64,000 nt of DNA from Lutjanus erythropterus (GCA_020091685.1 CM034611.1:1840585-1904584), one strand, 5' to 3'. Numbered from the stretch's first letter, positions 48,430-61,540 are shown. Notes: a model not told the origin generated them from the sequence alone. A program made the numbers and translations.

Positions 48430-48760
48430 AGTCTTTCTGTTAGAAAGAAAGTAGATCCGGTAGACTCTGCTGCAGAGAGAAAGTAGATCCTGCATGAAAC
48501 TGCTCACAACAAAGTCTGTGGATTATCTTCACTTCATGATTTCCGGACAGAGACGCTGGTTTTGAATGTTTCAAATGTATTTTTTGGTGATTTGAGCCCC
48601 ACGAGCCGACTGTCATTTAATCCCATTATACTGGAGAGCAGTCAGACATCTCTACAGCTGATATCTCCAAAACTCTGCAACTCGCAACAAAACTATCTAG
48701 AAGGAATTACAGCACTGCAGGCCAGGGGGAAAATATCTATTTTTGATTTTGGGGTGCGCC
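48430..48760 (+). repeat. Dispersed fish repeat with TGATTTGAGCCCCACGAGCC core, copy 1
   Basis: Contains catgaaactgctcacaacaa, 'gtctgtggattatcttcact', the core and 'tcccattatactggagagca'. I recognise the core as a common teleost dispersed sequence. A 94-codon frame across it is not treated as a gene. Confidence 0.6.
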
Positions 48761-49130
48761 GTGTCTTCAATAGTTTCAGGAACCCTCTCCGCTCTCACCT
48801 CTCCCACAGCAGAATGCCTCCGATCATTTCTGTAACTTTCACGTGAACAGCCGACTGAAACTGTGTGAAAATGTGCACCATTATCCACATATTTATTTAT
48901 TTATTCATCGCATCTCCCCCCTTTATACGACAGCAGATGAGGCAGACCAAAACGAGGATGTGTCAGTCGTAGTAAGAATATTTAAGGTTTCCTGAAAGTT
49001 GGTCGGGACAGGTGTTTGCCATATCTACACAGATCTACACCTGTGAAGAGCTGTGAGCGTCAACATGACTCAGTCTGCATCAACATTTAAATCCAAAGAA
49101 AATGTGACACCGAATTTTTATAAAACTCGA

Positions 49131-49353
49131 CGTGTGTGTGTGTGTGTGTGTGCGTGTGTGTGCGTGTCCTCTCCCTCCAAACTCATATTGAGGTAATCTC
49201 CCAGAGTGGCCGGCTTTAAGCCTCGTCATCGCTCAGTCTCACACACACACACCTTCCTTCATTAGGCATCAATATTCAGGTTCATTTTAATTTAGCACCA
49301 AAGGAGGTCAGACGAGCGAGCTCATCACCCTGTTATAGCTTCGTCACGCGTGC

Positions 49354-49410
<57 letters not shown>
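49131..49410. repeat. TG tract and inverted (CA)n tract
   Basis: Imperfect TG at 49131-49168, a short CACACAC at 49239-49251, and pure (CA)n at 49356-49410. Confidence 0.9.
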
Positions 49411-49415
<5 letters not shown>

Positions 49416-49894
49416 CATCCATTCTGCTCTACTTCTGCAGCAGATAGTGGAGGAGGCTGTAAATCGACTGCGGCCGTCACAGTCTGACTGGCTGCTACTA
49501 CTGGAGAGAAAGAGACACAAAGTAAAGATGGAAACTGTTCAATAAAACTATCAGACCTGCAGGAACGTGTCGCTAATGACGTCTCATCATCCTGACTGAG
49601 AGACGTCATGAAACGAGGTTCCTGTTGGTGACCGACTCCAACGAGGAGGCGGCAGAGACAAAAGCTTCTCTTTGACCTTATAACACCAAATACCTCCAAA
49701 TTCTACTTAAGTACACGACTCAAGTAAATGTACTTAGTTACGTTCCACCACTGGTCAATGCACATCCTCACTGTAAAAGCAAACTATTTGTTTTAACCTA
49801 AAAAAAGTTAGTGTCTTAGCACCTTAAATTTTTAGGCTGACTGAATTTGAAAAGACAAGCTGAGGTAATTTGTAATGATTCCTCACATAATGTA

Positions 49895-50060
49895 ATGATT
49901 TCTTTCTACTAGAAAGAAAGTAGTTCCTACATGAAACTACTCAAAACAAGGTCTGCGGATTATCTTGAGAGTTTTTACTTCATGACTTGATAAGAGAAAC
50001 TCAAGGTGAACAGACTTTAGCCCTGCAACTGTTTTAAAGTTTTTCTTTGAGAGCTGGAGG
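49895..50060 (+). repeat. Dispersed fish repeat, copy 2 (5' part only)
   Basis: 'catgaaactactcaaaacaa' and 'ggtctgcggattatcttgag' match 48495-48530; the TGATTTGAGCCCC core is absent. Confidence 0.55.
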
Positions 50061-50102
50061 AAACAAATCGTTGTCACTCCTTAAATGACTTTCTTAGCTC
50101 TC

Positions 50103-50573
50103 TTAAAGGGATAGCTCAGATTAATCAATATCAATATCAGTTTGAGTGTACACTACATTTTGAATATTTTTACCTTACTTTGCTGTCAGACAGACTTTTC
50201 TGACAGGAAATCGCTGTTATATCAGCCAAATATCGCTCCCTCCAAACCAACCAAACTCCATTCATAAAATCAGTGATTTTAGCTGACAAAAGACAGGAGC
50301 TGCTGGTCCACTGCTGCCTCCATCTGATAGGTACTTTCTGTTATTGTGTGACTTCTGTGTCTTGAAGGCTGAGTTCAGATTCACTAAGGTCACACAATAA
50401 AACAAACTAACAGATCAAGGCAACAGGAGACCAGATACTTCTGTGTTATGTGAGATAAACTTGCTGTGTTTTTTTAAAGGAATTTTGCAGAGAGCCATAT
50501 TTGGCTTATATAACTTCACTTTCCAGTCAGAAAAGGCTGTCGGACAGCAAAGAATAGCAGTGAAAATATTCTA
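50103..50573. mobile_element. Foldback short element, copy 3
   Basis: Begins ttaaagggatagctcagatt. The left arm has aaccaaccaaactccattca and aggagctgctggtccactgc, which recur inverted near 50420-50480 with decay. Its outer end, gtgaaaatattctaaat, is shared with copies 1, 2 and 4. Confidence 0.7.
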
Positions 50574-51278
50574 AATTTATTACATGGCTTTGTTAAATAC
50601 TTAATTTTGATTGGCCAGTAACAGGTATTCTAAGGTCTGATATTTTTGCAAAACAGACAGTTATATGGGATTAATTCTAGGCTACAGAGGAGCAATAAAA
50701 TCATTTTTAAATCCATAAAATCATTTTTAAATTAATATTTTGTATCATAAGTGCAAGCAGGTCATTGCTTAGCTTCCTGCACTGGTACTCCTGCTGCTTC
50801 TCCAGACTGGGAGCTTTTCGACCGCCACCTGCTGCAGGTAATACACTGACTGTGGAGAACAATCCCTTTAATTCTATTTAATTATTTTCTGTTTTTGTTC
50901 CGTTTCGGTCCCTGCGGTCAGATCACATGTCGCTGTGACGAGCTGTTCAGAAAAGTAATCGTGGAACATTGACCCAGAAGCTGAAAACCTGGAAGTAGCT
51001 TGATGATCACAGCTTTACAAACATTATGTTCTGCACATGTGAAGACACGGCGAAGCAACACGTCCTCGCGCCCCCCCCCCCCCAACACCACCACCACCCC
51101 GGGGGGTTCAAAGACACGAGGAGGAAGAGAAGAACGGAGGAACTGAAGAGAAAACAAACACAAACTGTGCAACACAAAGAAGTGAAGTGTGTGTGCGCCT
51201 CCACTCTCCTCTCGTCACAAACCTGGCATGACGCTGATCAGTTTAATAGGCTTTCTATTGATTCTGCCTGTCTGTTCT

Positions 51279-51289
51279 CACACACGCAC

Positions 51290-51363
<74 letters not shown>

Positions 51364-51432
51364 CGACCCAGTTAGATTTATCCTATTTGAGTCTCTCTCC
51401 TCCCCACCTTGTCTCTTCAATTCTGTTATTCC

Positions 51433-51484
<52 letters not shown>
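51279..51484. repeat. Inverted (CA)n and (TG)n pair
   Basis: (CA)n at 51279-51359 and (TG)n at 51436-51484, with a loop of only 76 bp. Confidence 0.95.
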
Positions 51485-51485
<1 letters not shown>

Positions 51486-51889
51486 ATGCTGTTCTCTTGT
51501 TCTTCTCACTGTCGTCCCTCGTGGCTGATTAAATCAGTTTCTATTAGGACCACACTCTCTGTCTCTCTCTGGTTTTGTCAACACGTCCCAGCTGCCAGTG
51601 TTTTTATTCAAATCTGTGTTTGTAAAGATTTAAATTCCAGTTTTAAGTTTAAAAGTTCACAGTTTTGGTGTTTAATGTGGTGAATTTGTGATTTTAAAAA
51701 GACACATACTCGCCACCCCTTCCAGTTTTCCCAGGAGACCTGAGTTTTTCACTGCCCTCCTCCAGTGTCCTCCTGGGGACACATTTCTCCTGTATTTTTC
51801 CCAATTTTGACACATTTCTGGAACTATACAGCCTGTATCAGTCCCACAACTAAAGACACCTAAAAGAAATCAATAAGAGTGTGAGCATA

Positions 51890-52283
51890 TGCCATACTCA
51901 GAATATTCTTACTACTTTACCTGCATTCTCTGATATGAAACTGAAGCCAAAGACCAGACTCCATTGGCAAAATCAGTCATTTTACCTCACAGAACACAGG
52001 AGTTGCTGGTCTTCTGCTGCCTCGATTGGTTAGTTTATTTGTGCTATTGTGTGATTTTAGCAAATCTGAACTAAACTTTCAAAACACCAAAGTCGCACAA
52101 TAACACAAACAGATCATGGCAGCAGCAGACCAGCAGCTCCTGTGCTCTGTGAGTAAAAATCACTGATTTTGCCAGTGAGTTTGGTTGGTTTGGAGAGAGT
52201 GATATTTGGCTTATATAACAGAGGTTTCCCATCAGAAAAGTCTGTCGGACAGCTGTGTAAAGTGGGGAAATATTCTAAATATG
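51890..52283. mobile_element. Foldback short element, copy 4
   Basis: Left arm cagaacacaggagttgctgg and tcttctgctgcctcgattgg; right arm 'gcagcagcagaccagcagct' and cctgtgctctgtgag. The outer ends are cagaatattcttac and gggaaatattctaaat, also inverted. Confidence 0.75.
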
Positions 52284-53021
52284 GACCTGAACACTTAAAC
52301 TGATCCTCAAGGAAATATTCCATTGTGGAAAGTTTCTTGCAGAAAGTTTTAAAGCAGCTGATCTGGAATACCCTCAGAAAAACATTTCATTTTATTGTTT
52401 TCACAATCAAATTTGGACTAGATGAGGCTAAATGCTGTGGTCCCTTTGTGTTTTCCAGCTAATGGCTAAATTCCAATTCTTTCGCACAACGGCTGCGATT
52501 GCAACAACTAACGCAAATTAAACCAAACCCTGTTAATTCTGCAAAACCTTTTTTTTTTGCAATTTTTTTTCTACAAACTGCGCAACTTTTCAAATCAGGC
52601 ATGTTAGGCTGCAACAATTCCAACAAAAAGCCTGTAAAATCCTGGAGGGACTGATTTAAGGAGACGACTAGTCCTGACACTGACCACTGACCTGAAATCA
52701 GCTGAAATCTAGACACTCAGTTTCTCCATAATTATCCCGTGATCTCAAGAAAAAAGAAGTGGTTTTCTCATAATAAATTATCTCACTGCTGAGAAATCTG
52801 CCTTTTGTTTGTTGAGATATGAGATGAATTATTAATTATCACGATAAAGAAAACATTGTTGTCTTGAGATAAAAAAAAAATTAACTGAGGATCTCGAGAT
52901 AACAGCATCTTAGAAAATAATCACAAGCTTCTGTAGAGACTCAGATAATCAGAGGTGATAAAAACCATGAAAAACCACAAGTCTCATCCAGTCTCTCCGT
53001 TTTCTTTTCCCTCGGATGCAC

Positions 53022-53048
53022 ACTCACACACACACACAGAGACAGACA

Positions 53049-53088
<40 letters not shown>

Positions 53089-53290
53089 CTCTCTCTGTAG
53101 TGATACAAGGCCGTGTCATCAGTCTGTAAGAGAGCTGATGGATTATGTGCAGGTCTCTGGACTGTCTGACTGACTGGTTCCCGTCTGTTCAGGCTGCTGT
53201 TGAACCAGTAAACAGATGAAGCTGCACATGAGCCCCAAGGACACTTTATAACACACACACACACACACACTCACACACACACACACACAC
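53022..53290. repeat. (CA)n cluster
   Basis: 53022-53085 with CAGAGACAGACAGA interruptions, and 53252-53290. Confidence 0.9.
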
Positions 53291-54394
53291 TGACTGTGGC
53301 CTTGTCTATCACATGCTGATGAACATGACGGTCTGTTATCGATCTCTGTCTCTCTCACTTCATCATCTCTGATCATCCAGTTGTTTTCCGAAGTCGGTTT
53401 GTTTCTGACGGATTCAAACCAAAAATCAAACCAGCTGTACGAGGTGTGTCAGGTTTAAAGGCACATGTATGTTCATGCATCTTAACTGGTGATTATTCAC
53501 ACTTTTGTGTGTGTGTGTGCATGTGTGTGTGCACGTGCAGGTGGTTAGCCTGTTAGCTCGCTGCTTCGATCTGAACGATGTTTTTTCTTGCTATGAACCT
53601 CCAGCAGCTTATTCTGGTCCTGAGGGACAACTAGCGAGCTTAACCCCCGACGACCCCGCCAAGCGACCCGGGATCGACCCCGTGACCACACACTCCAAAC
53701 ACACACACTCACACACAGACACACACACGTGCCGCCAGCTGAAACCTGTCCATCACTGCCAACAAGGACAGGAAGACACACAAGGACAAGCTAACAATAT
53801 TTAATCAAACATTTGTACATTTGTTCATTTATTTGTTTGTCAGTTGGTTTGATGTTATTTTGTTCTTTCCAGGACATTATTTTAACATATTTCAACTCTT
53901 ATAGTAGTTTCCTTTACTGTTTTAGATAATTAATTACTGTATTTATTGTTTTTAAATACATTGCCGGAGTTTTAATTGTACTTTACTTCTTAAATTAGCC
54001 TTCATTTTTTCTCTTCTTGCCTTTTACACTGTATTTTGGTTTTTATTCACAAATCATTTTAATTTTTTAACCCTTTTCTTTTAAAATCTGATTGAATAAT
54101 CTTTATATATACTTTTCAAAATGTATTAAAACAATTTCCACATAAAAATATCTAAAAAGACTGGATGTCTGTTATATATTTTGTTGAGTTGTGTACTCAT
54201 AGTATCTCAGATATTTTCATCAATGTTCAAAGCATTACAGTTTTCTAAAATACATTTAAAATTGTGACGTAGTGCTAATTTTTGATGTCTGAACCAAAGA
54301 AACATGTTTTCTTTCATCTGGAAAAGAAGATTTTTAGACCAGAACATCTCTGCAGCTCTACAGCACCTCATTATAATGCTCTTTTCTCACATAT

Positions 54395-54500
54395 TCCTCG
54401 TTTTTTTTTTATTGCAAATTGGTTCTCATTCTGCAATTTTGTTATTGCACTTGACCGTGTTGCAATTTTGATAATATTGCATTTAATTGTGCAGCCCCAC
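54395..54500 (+). mobile_element. Short element ending TTAATTGTGCAGCCC, copy 2 (3' end only)
   Basis: The end catttaattgtgcagcccca matches 59450-59467, preceded by repeated 'attgcaattttg' stretches; the 5' end is not recognisable. Confidence 0.5.
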
Positions 54501-54654
54501 ATATAATATTTAATTTTTCACTTTTTCTGTGGTTATGATTGTTGATTTACAGAGTTGTGTGCTGCCTTTACTTTCCAATATTTTATTACTGCAGTCATGT
54601 TTGTTTCAGTTTTGTTCTCAGGTCTCCAGGGTCAAAACAAAAAGGTACAGCTGA

Positions 54655-54662
54655 ACACACAC

Positions 54663-54703
<41 letters not shown>
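54655..54703. repeat. (CA)n microsatellite
   Basis: 49-bp tract with one CG step. Confidence 0.9.
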
Positions 54704-54706
<3 letters not shown>

Positions 54707-54949
54707 CCGTCTCTTCGTGTTATGTCCTCCCTGAGCAGCTTCAGAGAGGCTGCTGTTAATTCTTTATTTTGTTGCAGTTTTTATTTTTAATCAGACTCTC
54801 AGACCGCAGCAGGAAGTGATGTCATCTTTACTTCAGGGTCACTGCATCGACATCTGAAGGACACGTTTTCTCCTGGTCGTTAAAATCCCTCAGTGTTTTC
54901 TGAGCAACATTTATTTTGTAACGTTTCAACACCTAAAAAAGTTCATATC

Positions 54950-55200
54950 GCTTCAAGTATTATTTTCACTGCTTCATAAGACAAATCTCACTCCCTCCAA
55001 ACCAACCAAACTCCTTTGACAAAATCAGTCATTTTAGGTCTGCTGTTGCCACAATTGTTTAGTTTGAGTTTTTTGTGTAAGTTCTGTGAATCAGAACATT
55101 TTAAAACACAGAACAACAGATTGAGGCCATGGTAGAACAGAAACACCTGTGTTCTGAACAGTAAAATGTCTTTGGTCAGTTTGGTTGGTTGTCGTCATTT
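54950..55200. mobile_element. Foldback short element, copy 5 (shortened)
   Basis: Contains ctccctccaaaccaaccaaa, ctcctttgacaaaatcagtc and the inverted arm ccatggtagaacagaaacac. Parts of both arms are deleted. Confidence 0.65.
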
Positions 55201-55734
55201 ACATTTAAAGGTAAAACCGCCTGCTAACATTAGCAACACAGACCAACCACTAATGTTAGCTACACAGGGTCAGGGTGCTAAAACATCATCACATTATTTC
55301 CACTTCAAACAAAATTAAAAGTGAAGTAAATAAAGATCAGTTTGGTTTTCAGTCAAAGATGTGACACCAGAACACAATCAGACAACTCTGAGTTTTACTA
55401 AACTGCAGACTTAAAACTAACTGTGTGAAAGTTCGGCTCTGAGGCTGATTTTGGTGCATAAAAGATTCAAACAGTCATATAAAAGTTTTAAGAAGCCAAA
55501 CAAACAGACACTCTGTTGCTGACAGCCGTGACTTTTTCCCTCTTTTGTAGCTCAAACACACACAAAACACAAACGACACATCCAACTATAAAAGACTCCT
55601 GCCTCAGTCCTGAGACAGACCTGTCCGCGGTGTTTCCCTGCCTTTCATCCGGTGCATGCTGGGATATGCTCCAGCCACACCACGACACCCCCCCCATCCG
55701 AGCTGGAATGTTTTCTATAGGATGTTTTTCTACT

Positions 55735-56065
55735 GAAACACAATCAGCTGTTCGCAGGGCCGAGGACCTCCATCGCGGCTGCCAGCGGGGTGACTTACAT
55801 CACCTGGAAGTCCTCTTTAGGACTCCAAATGATGGCTGGGGAGCCGCCAAAGTGGCCGCCGGAGAAGAATGGATCGACCGCAGCCAAAAGCGGACCAGCG
55901 CTTGGCCGGCGCCAGTCTGTGCAGGAGCCAGCAGAGACACCGGCCCCTACACATGGGACCAAAAAAAAAACAAAAAAAACACAGGAGCTTCAAAATACCA
56001 AAGTACGGATCGACAGCATTACTGGCAAGACGATCCACCTGCCTCACTCAGATAGCTTAAAATAA
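55735..56065 (+). other. GC-rich unrecognised open region, possibly a transposon or gene remnant
   Basis: High GC around 55755-55950 with overlapping open frames on both strands (91 codons in one plus frame, from 55790). A poly-A-rich stretch follows at 55962-55980. Just upstream, 'gcatgctgggatatgctcca' resembles a common teleost dispersed repeat. I do not recognise the protein, and no splice signals settle it. Most likely non-coding or decayed. Confidence 0.3.
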
Positions 56066-57167
56066 AACGCATGCGAGGCTCAGAGACCAATCATTTGATC
56101 GTTCTTTATGAGCACTTTTTATCCATGACTGTTACTGTGATCTGAAGGTTTTATTGTTATTACTCTTCCTGTATAATTAGGCAACATAAATGTATTGATA
56201 TGTGCTGTAATGGCACAAACAGAAAGGTCAAAAACTGGAGAGCTACAGGCTGATGGAGAAAAGGATGGAGGCAGACATCTGATACCACTTTTTATATCCT
56301 TTTATCTTTTCCTTTAAATAACTTTGTGCACATTAATGCCAATGATATATTGTATATTTACAGATGATGAGGCGGTTTTAAAAGTGAAGCACAGAGACGG
56401 AGGAAAGGTGGAAGACAAAGCTGCGATCAAACAGTTTTTAGACTGATTTTTGTGTCTTTGCTTGAATTGGAACACTGGAGTAATTTTGCATTTTGTGTTT
56501 ATTGGCCACACAAACAGCCAATGGATGTTCAGTGCTGAAACTTAGACAGCAGTCTGTGGTAAAACTCTGAGGTAAAACAAGGTGACATGTAAATCTAACA
56601 CTGTGATATCTATTAAATACATGACTTTTAAAACACTTTCCACAGCTTTATCAGCATGTTTTAAGAAACATAAATAAATAAATAAATGACTTAGTGTCCA
56701 AAAATAATGACTTAGTATAATAAAATACTGACTTATTATCTCAAAATGAAGACATTTTTGTTGCTTTAAGAAATGTGTCAGAGAAATACCATCAAAATAA
56801 AGCTTGTAATCTAAAAATACTAAACTTTTCAACAAAGTTTGGTCCAGTTCCAGACGGAGAAATGTTTCTATCAGCTGCTCCAACAATAAACTTCGACTTT
56901 GGGAAATAAATGAAAAGCAAAAACCCCCGAGCCTCTGTTGCATGAAATTAATTTCACTTTAACTCGTCTCCATTAAATCCTCTGTTCTGTAAAACCATCC
57001 TCACTGCATGTTTTCTGACTGAAAATCCACTTTTACAATTTCATGTGTTTCAGGTTTTTATTAAATGATTCATTTCTTTACAATGCAAAAAAAATTATCA
57101 TGTATTGCAAGTTTGATTATTATGGCAGTCCGTTTCCATTTCTACATCATTAGAATGAGAAACTTCC

Positions 57168-57365
57168 TGAAACAATGACTTAGTATCTCAAATTATGGAC
57201 TTAGTATGGCAAAATATTCACTTAGTATGCTAAAATATTGATTTAGTATGCTAAAATAATGACTTGATATGCCAACATCTTCTCTTAGTATGCTAAAATA
57301 ATGACTTAGTGTCCCAAAATAATGAGAAGTCTTCTCAAAATAATGATTTAGTATCTCAAAATGCA
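57168..57365 (+). repeat. 21-bp minisatellite, ATGACTTAGTATCTCAAAATA variant, array 1
   Basis: About nine units of 'atgacttagtatgctaaaat'. The unit aligns base for base in length with the reverse complement of the 62-kb unit, so the arrays look like oppositely oriented relatives. A smaller cluster is at 56685-56770. Confidence 0.8.
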
Positions 57366-57529
57366 TAAATTTCTTTCTAGTCTTTCTGTTGCATATTGCA
57401 CTTAAGTTATAAGATAGGGGTAAATTTCATCGGTGGTGTCAAAGAACAACATGAAATTAATAAATAAAGAGAAATGACTGTCAATGTGAGGCTACTTTAC
57501 GGAACATGTGATTCAGAGAGATTCATGAG

Positions 57530-57690
57530 GGGTGGCAGAGCGAGGAAGAGGAGAACGGAGCGAGACAGAGGAAGCATGAAGGACATGAAAATAAAGAGAC
57601 GGGGGAAAGAAAGCACTAAGACAGGAAATATAGAGACAGGTGAGGAAGATGAGACAGAGGAGAGAAGAAGAAGAGAGAGAGATGGAGGTC
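57530..57690. repeat. GA-rich purine tract
   Basis: About 160 bp dominated by gaggaag, agagac and aagaagaaga. Confidence 0.65.
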
Positions 57691-58234
57691 TTTGACATGG
57701 CCGCCCGTCGTCAGAATAAATCACGAGCTGCAAAGTGTTTTAAAATGCCGGCCTGCTGCTGAGAGCAGAGCAGCGGTGATTTACTGCAACAAGCGTCGTT
57801 TTTAATCATCAGCAGGTCTGAGTCACATTTAATGTTTCACTCAGTGTTCAGAGACGACTGTAAACCCACCACAGCTACACTCACACACAGAGACCACCAC
57901 TGAGAGGGTTCTTTATCCACATCAAGACCACATTTCCCATCAGTCCTGCTGCTTCCTGCCTCACTGCCTTCTACTTAAAGAGAATTAAGATTTTCTTAAT
58001 GATTTTTATTCTCTCACTGCTTTAACAATCAACTGACACCTCACTTAAAATGGTAAGAATATATTTTTAGATATTTTTTTATTTCATCTGACAAAAAATA
58101 TTAACATACTATACAATTATGTGTACCTGTGTAAATATCAGAAATGTATATAATAGATTTTGATAGATAGATTTTGCTTTTACCACTTTCATAATCAGCT
58201 GTGACCTCATCCCAAAATAAGAATAACACATATA

Positions 58235-58480
58235 TTATTTCTGACTTAGTATGTCAAAATAATGACTTAGTTTGTTAAAATAATAGGATAGTTATAGTCT
58301 TAGGATGCCAAAATGATGATGTAGCATCATAAAACAATGACTTTGTAGCCAAAATAATGATTAGTATGCCAAAATATTGACTTAGTATGCCAAAATATTG
58401 ACTTAGTATGCCAAAATAATGATGTAGTATACCAAAATATTGACTTAGTATGCCAAAATAATGACTTAACGATGACTTTG
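58235..58480 (+). repeat. 21-bp minisatellite, ATGACTTAGTATCTCAAAATA variant, array 2
   Basis: About eleven units; the stretch 58360-58465 has almost perfect copies of 'ttgacttagtatgccaaaat', implying recent amplification. Confidence 0.8.
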
Positions 58481-59245
58481 TAACTCTTATATTACAGAAG
58501 TTATATTTCTCAGTTTCAAGTTCACCTTCACAATAAAAACAGACCTTTTTTTTTATAGTAACGCTGTAGACAGACCTTTTGTGTTCTTGTGTATTGGAGA
58601 AAACAACACAAAAACAAAAGTTATCCAACTCTTTACTTGTGTGTACTTTTCACACCTCGCAGAGGCTAAACGTGACACCGACACTGCACTCTTTAGTGGA
58701 TTTGCGGATCTCTTACATGCTTTGCCTTGAGACTGGGCTGGCTGCTGGTGGCAGGTTCTCTGCTGAGGATTGTTAGAGCTTTTTCTCAGAAAACAGCCGA
58801 CCAAAACAAACATGAGAGCGGCGACAGTGAAGTTATAAAGTCACTGTAGAGCTACATAAAGCCAAGTGGAGCTGCAGATTCAGCCATCATTTCTTAGACA
58901 TTATAAAAGCAGCTCAAGACCCACCTGTGCTGCTTTTTCTTAGCTCTACCTGTGTATTTCATCTTTATTTTATTTATTACGTTTCTACTGATCTCTTTCT
59001 GCATGTCTTTCCTTTGTCTTTTAATGTGACATCTGGATTAATTAGCTCATATTGTGTTCAGATGATTTATATTAAAGTGTTGGTGTCTAAAGGGCTGGTC
59101 TGTGTTTGTGTCTGGGTAAATAATGAAGCTGACAAACCAAACTTTAAACTGTTCACAGTTCTGTCCCAGGACCCTCAACCAGGTTCCTCCAGCCGTACAG
59201 AACCCATTCTACTGTCATGAAACTGCTTTTTATGTTCTCAAAATT

Positions 59246-59470
59246 AGGGCTGAATGATTCTGAATAAATATCTAACTGTAATTATTTTGACTGATTGATC
59301 ATTATTCTTATATTGATTGAAATGAGTGATTGGGTTTTTTGCAGGAATCTGTACCCAATAAATTTGTTTTCAAAGTCTCTAGGATCTGATTCGCACCTCC
59401 TGCGATGTGAAAATTGCAGAAAGCCGTACTGCAATTGAGAGAAAATTTCATTTAATTGTGCAGTCCAATT
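59246..59470 (+). mobile_element. Short element ending TTAATTGTGCAGTCC, copy 1
   Basis: Begins ttagggctgaatgattctga and ends atttaattgtgcagtccaat, so the termini (AGGGCTGAA / TGCAGTCC) form an inverted pair like those of hAT-type short elements. Confidence 0.55.
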
Positions 59471-60112
59471 AAAAATGCATGATTGTGACATTTTCAGTTT
59501 GTTTGGAAACAGAATATGTCACAAATCTATCAAAACTTTAGCACCACCTTGCTGTTTTGTGCTGCAAAGCGATTGAGTTGATTTCTTCCCAAATGCAACT
59601 GAATGCAATTATCCTCTTTTTTACTTAATTTGATGCATCTTTATGGATCAAACCACATTTCTCTTTCACTGTTGTTCTGAAGTCACAGAAATAAATGTGT
59701 CAAAATTAGCGTTTCTGTGGATGGAGTCTGGCGGGTTTCTAGCGAGAGCCATAAATCATCTGTTTCTGTCCCTCGGTACTGGACCAATCTCAAAATCTGT
59801 TGTTCCCCTTAATTACTGTTTTTGTTTTAAAATCCTAATAATAATTTATTCCAGTTAATTTAATTATGAGATTACATGTCAATCATGCATGGTAGACAGT
59901 CAGTTTGTTCTGAGCGGAAACAGGAAGCAGAAGAAGAAGAAGAAGAAGGAGGACCTGGAGGGGAAACAGATGGAGCAGGTGTGTGAGGCTGAACAGGTGG
60001 AGGAGGAGCAGGAGTGTTGATGGTGTCAACAGGAGGTCGAGTGACTTCATGTGTCTCTGATAAATCATGAGACCTCTGAGCAGACGAACTGTCTCCAAGG
60101 TCAGCTGACCAC

Positions 60113-60116
<4 letters not shown>

Positions 60117-60166
<50 letters not shown>
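60117..60166. repeat. (TG)n microsatellite
   Basis: Pure 50-bp tract, followed by GGTGGGGGG. Confidence 0.9.
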
Positions 60167-60167
<1 letters not shown>

Positions 60168-60299
60168 TGGGGGGTCGTGACGGCTTGTTAAACGTGCACT
60201 CAGACCTCAGCTACAGTAAATCTGTCACATCACTGTCAGTTCTGCAGGTTCAGAAAGTAGCACTGACGGAACATAAAACAGTTTGTTGTTTGTTGTTTA

Positions 60300-61540
60300 C
60301 TAAACAATAAAGTAGAGATGCACCGATCTCAATTTTCTTCTTCCGATTTTTTCAAGTGTCTGATTTGCCAATTCCAAGAATTATAATTGACAGCATTCGC
60401 AAACATTTTTACAACTTTTCTTGCAAAATGAAATTGGATGCTCACAATAAAACACTGACTGTTAAATAACTTTTACATTTCCTCCAAAAGCCAGGCCTCA
60501 TTAGATTATTATGTTAAGATTATGTACTAGAGGGAGAACGATCTGACGAGATCTCGTGAACAAGCAGAGGTAAACAAACCGGAGACTGACGCCGTGAAAC
60601 AGAGAAAAACAGAAGCAGAAGTTAAACAAGTCTGGATGATAAAAATGTTTGAGGAGACGCAGGTTGTTTATTCTTCAGTCAGAACAGGAGGTGAGATTTT
60701 AACTGTCAGTCTGTGGACAGCAGTCTGCTGCTCGCTAACATTAGCATGAAGAGCTACAAAGTTTATTGAGGTTTGGCGACACCGTCAGCTGCTCGGCTGC
60801 TACGTCTCCTTGCAGACTGTCTGTCTTCTCTTTATCCTGTTGTTGGAATCTGTCGCTAACGCCGGCTTCATGCCAGCGTGTGTGTGAGTGTGACGTTACC
60901 GTCTGTGTTGCTGCACACGTGACGTGACCATCGTGCAGAGCAGGTGTATGAATTTGACCGGCTCTGGTCTCTGGGTGGTTGATCGGTTACGGTCACAGCG
61001 TCCTCAGAGGGACTACTGGCAGCTTTAGGCATAGTTTTAGGTTTCAAAATTTAGACTTTTTATTTTTTACCTCATAGTTTTGACTTTTTATCTCATACTT
61101 TTTAAACTGATCCTATAATGATGATGTTAAACATGACCTTCATGAGCTTTCAATCTTCAGCACGTTAATTTTATCCAATCATAAAGGTTCTGGTGTTCGA
61201 TGGACCCCTCAGACCCTTCAGGGGACTCTGACAGGATTACAGAGGGAACAACAGAGACTGTGGGTGAAGTTTAGTGAAGTGACTGAACTTCATTTAAAGT
61301 CAAGAAAACCCCAAAGTCTCCACTGTAATCAAAACAAACATGGTCGACTTCCTCGACGCCGCCGCTGCACTCATCCCAAATTATCTGAAACTCTCCCAGA
61401 CAGAATGTAAAGAAAGACTCCACCGAGGCTGCTGTTGATGGTGACACTGGTCGCTATGGTTCTGCTGTTGCTATGGTTACTGCTGTGAGTTCTGGTCCCA
61501 AAGCACCGGGTGGTGATCCTGATGAACAGGTGAAATCACA
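60300..61540. other. No gene seen; repeat fragment at left
   Basis: Starts with 'tagagatgcaccgatctcaa', which resembles the end of a common fish short element. The rest to 61540 has no convincing frame. Confidence 0.5.

Noticed and set aside
48562..48846. 94-codon plus-strand frame
   Set aside because: Lies over a dispersed repeat core and has no protein motif.
52459..52716. 85-codon minus-strand frame with several cysteines
   Set aside because: The cysteine pattern matches no zinc-binding family I can defend, and the DNA resembles a common AT-rich fish repeat.
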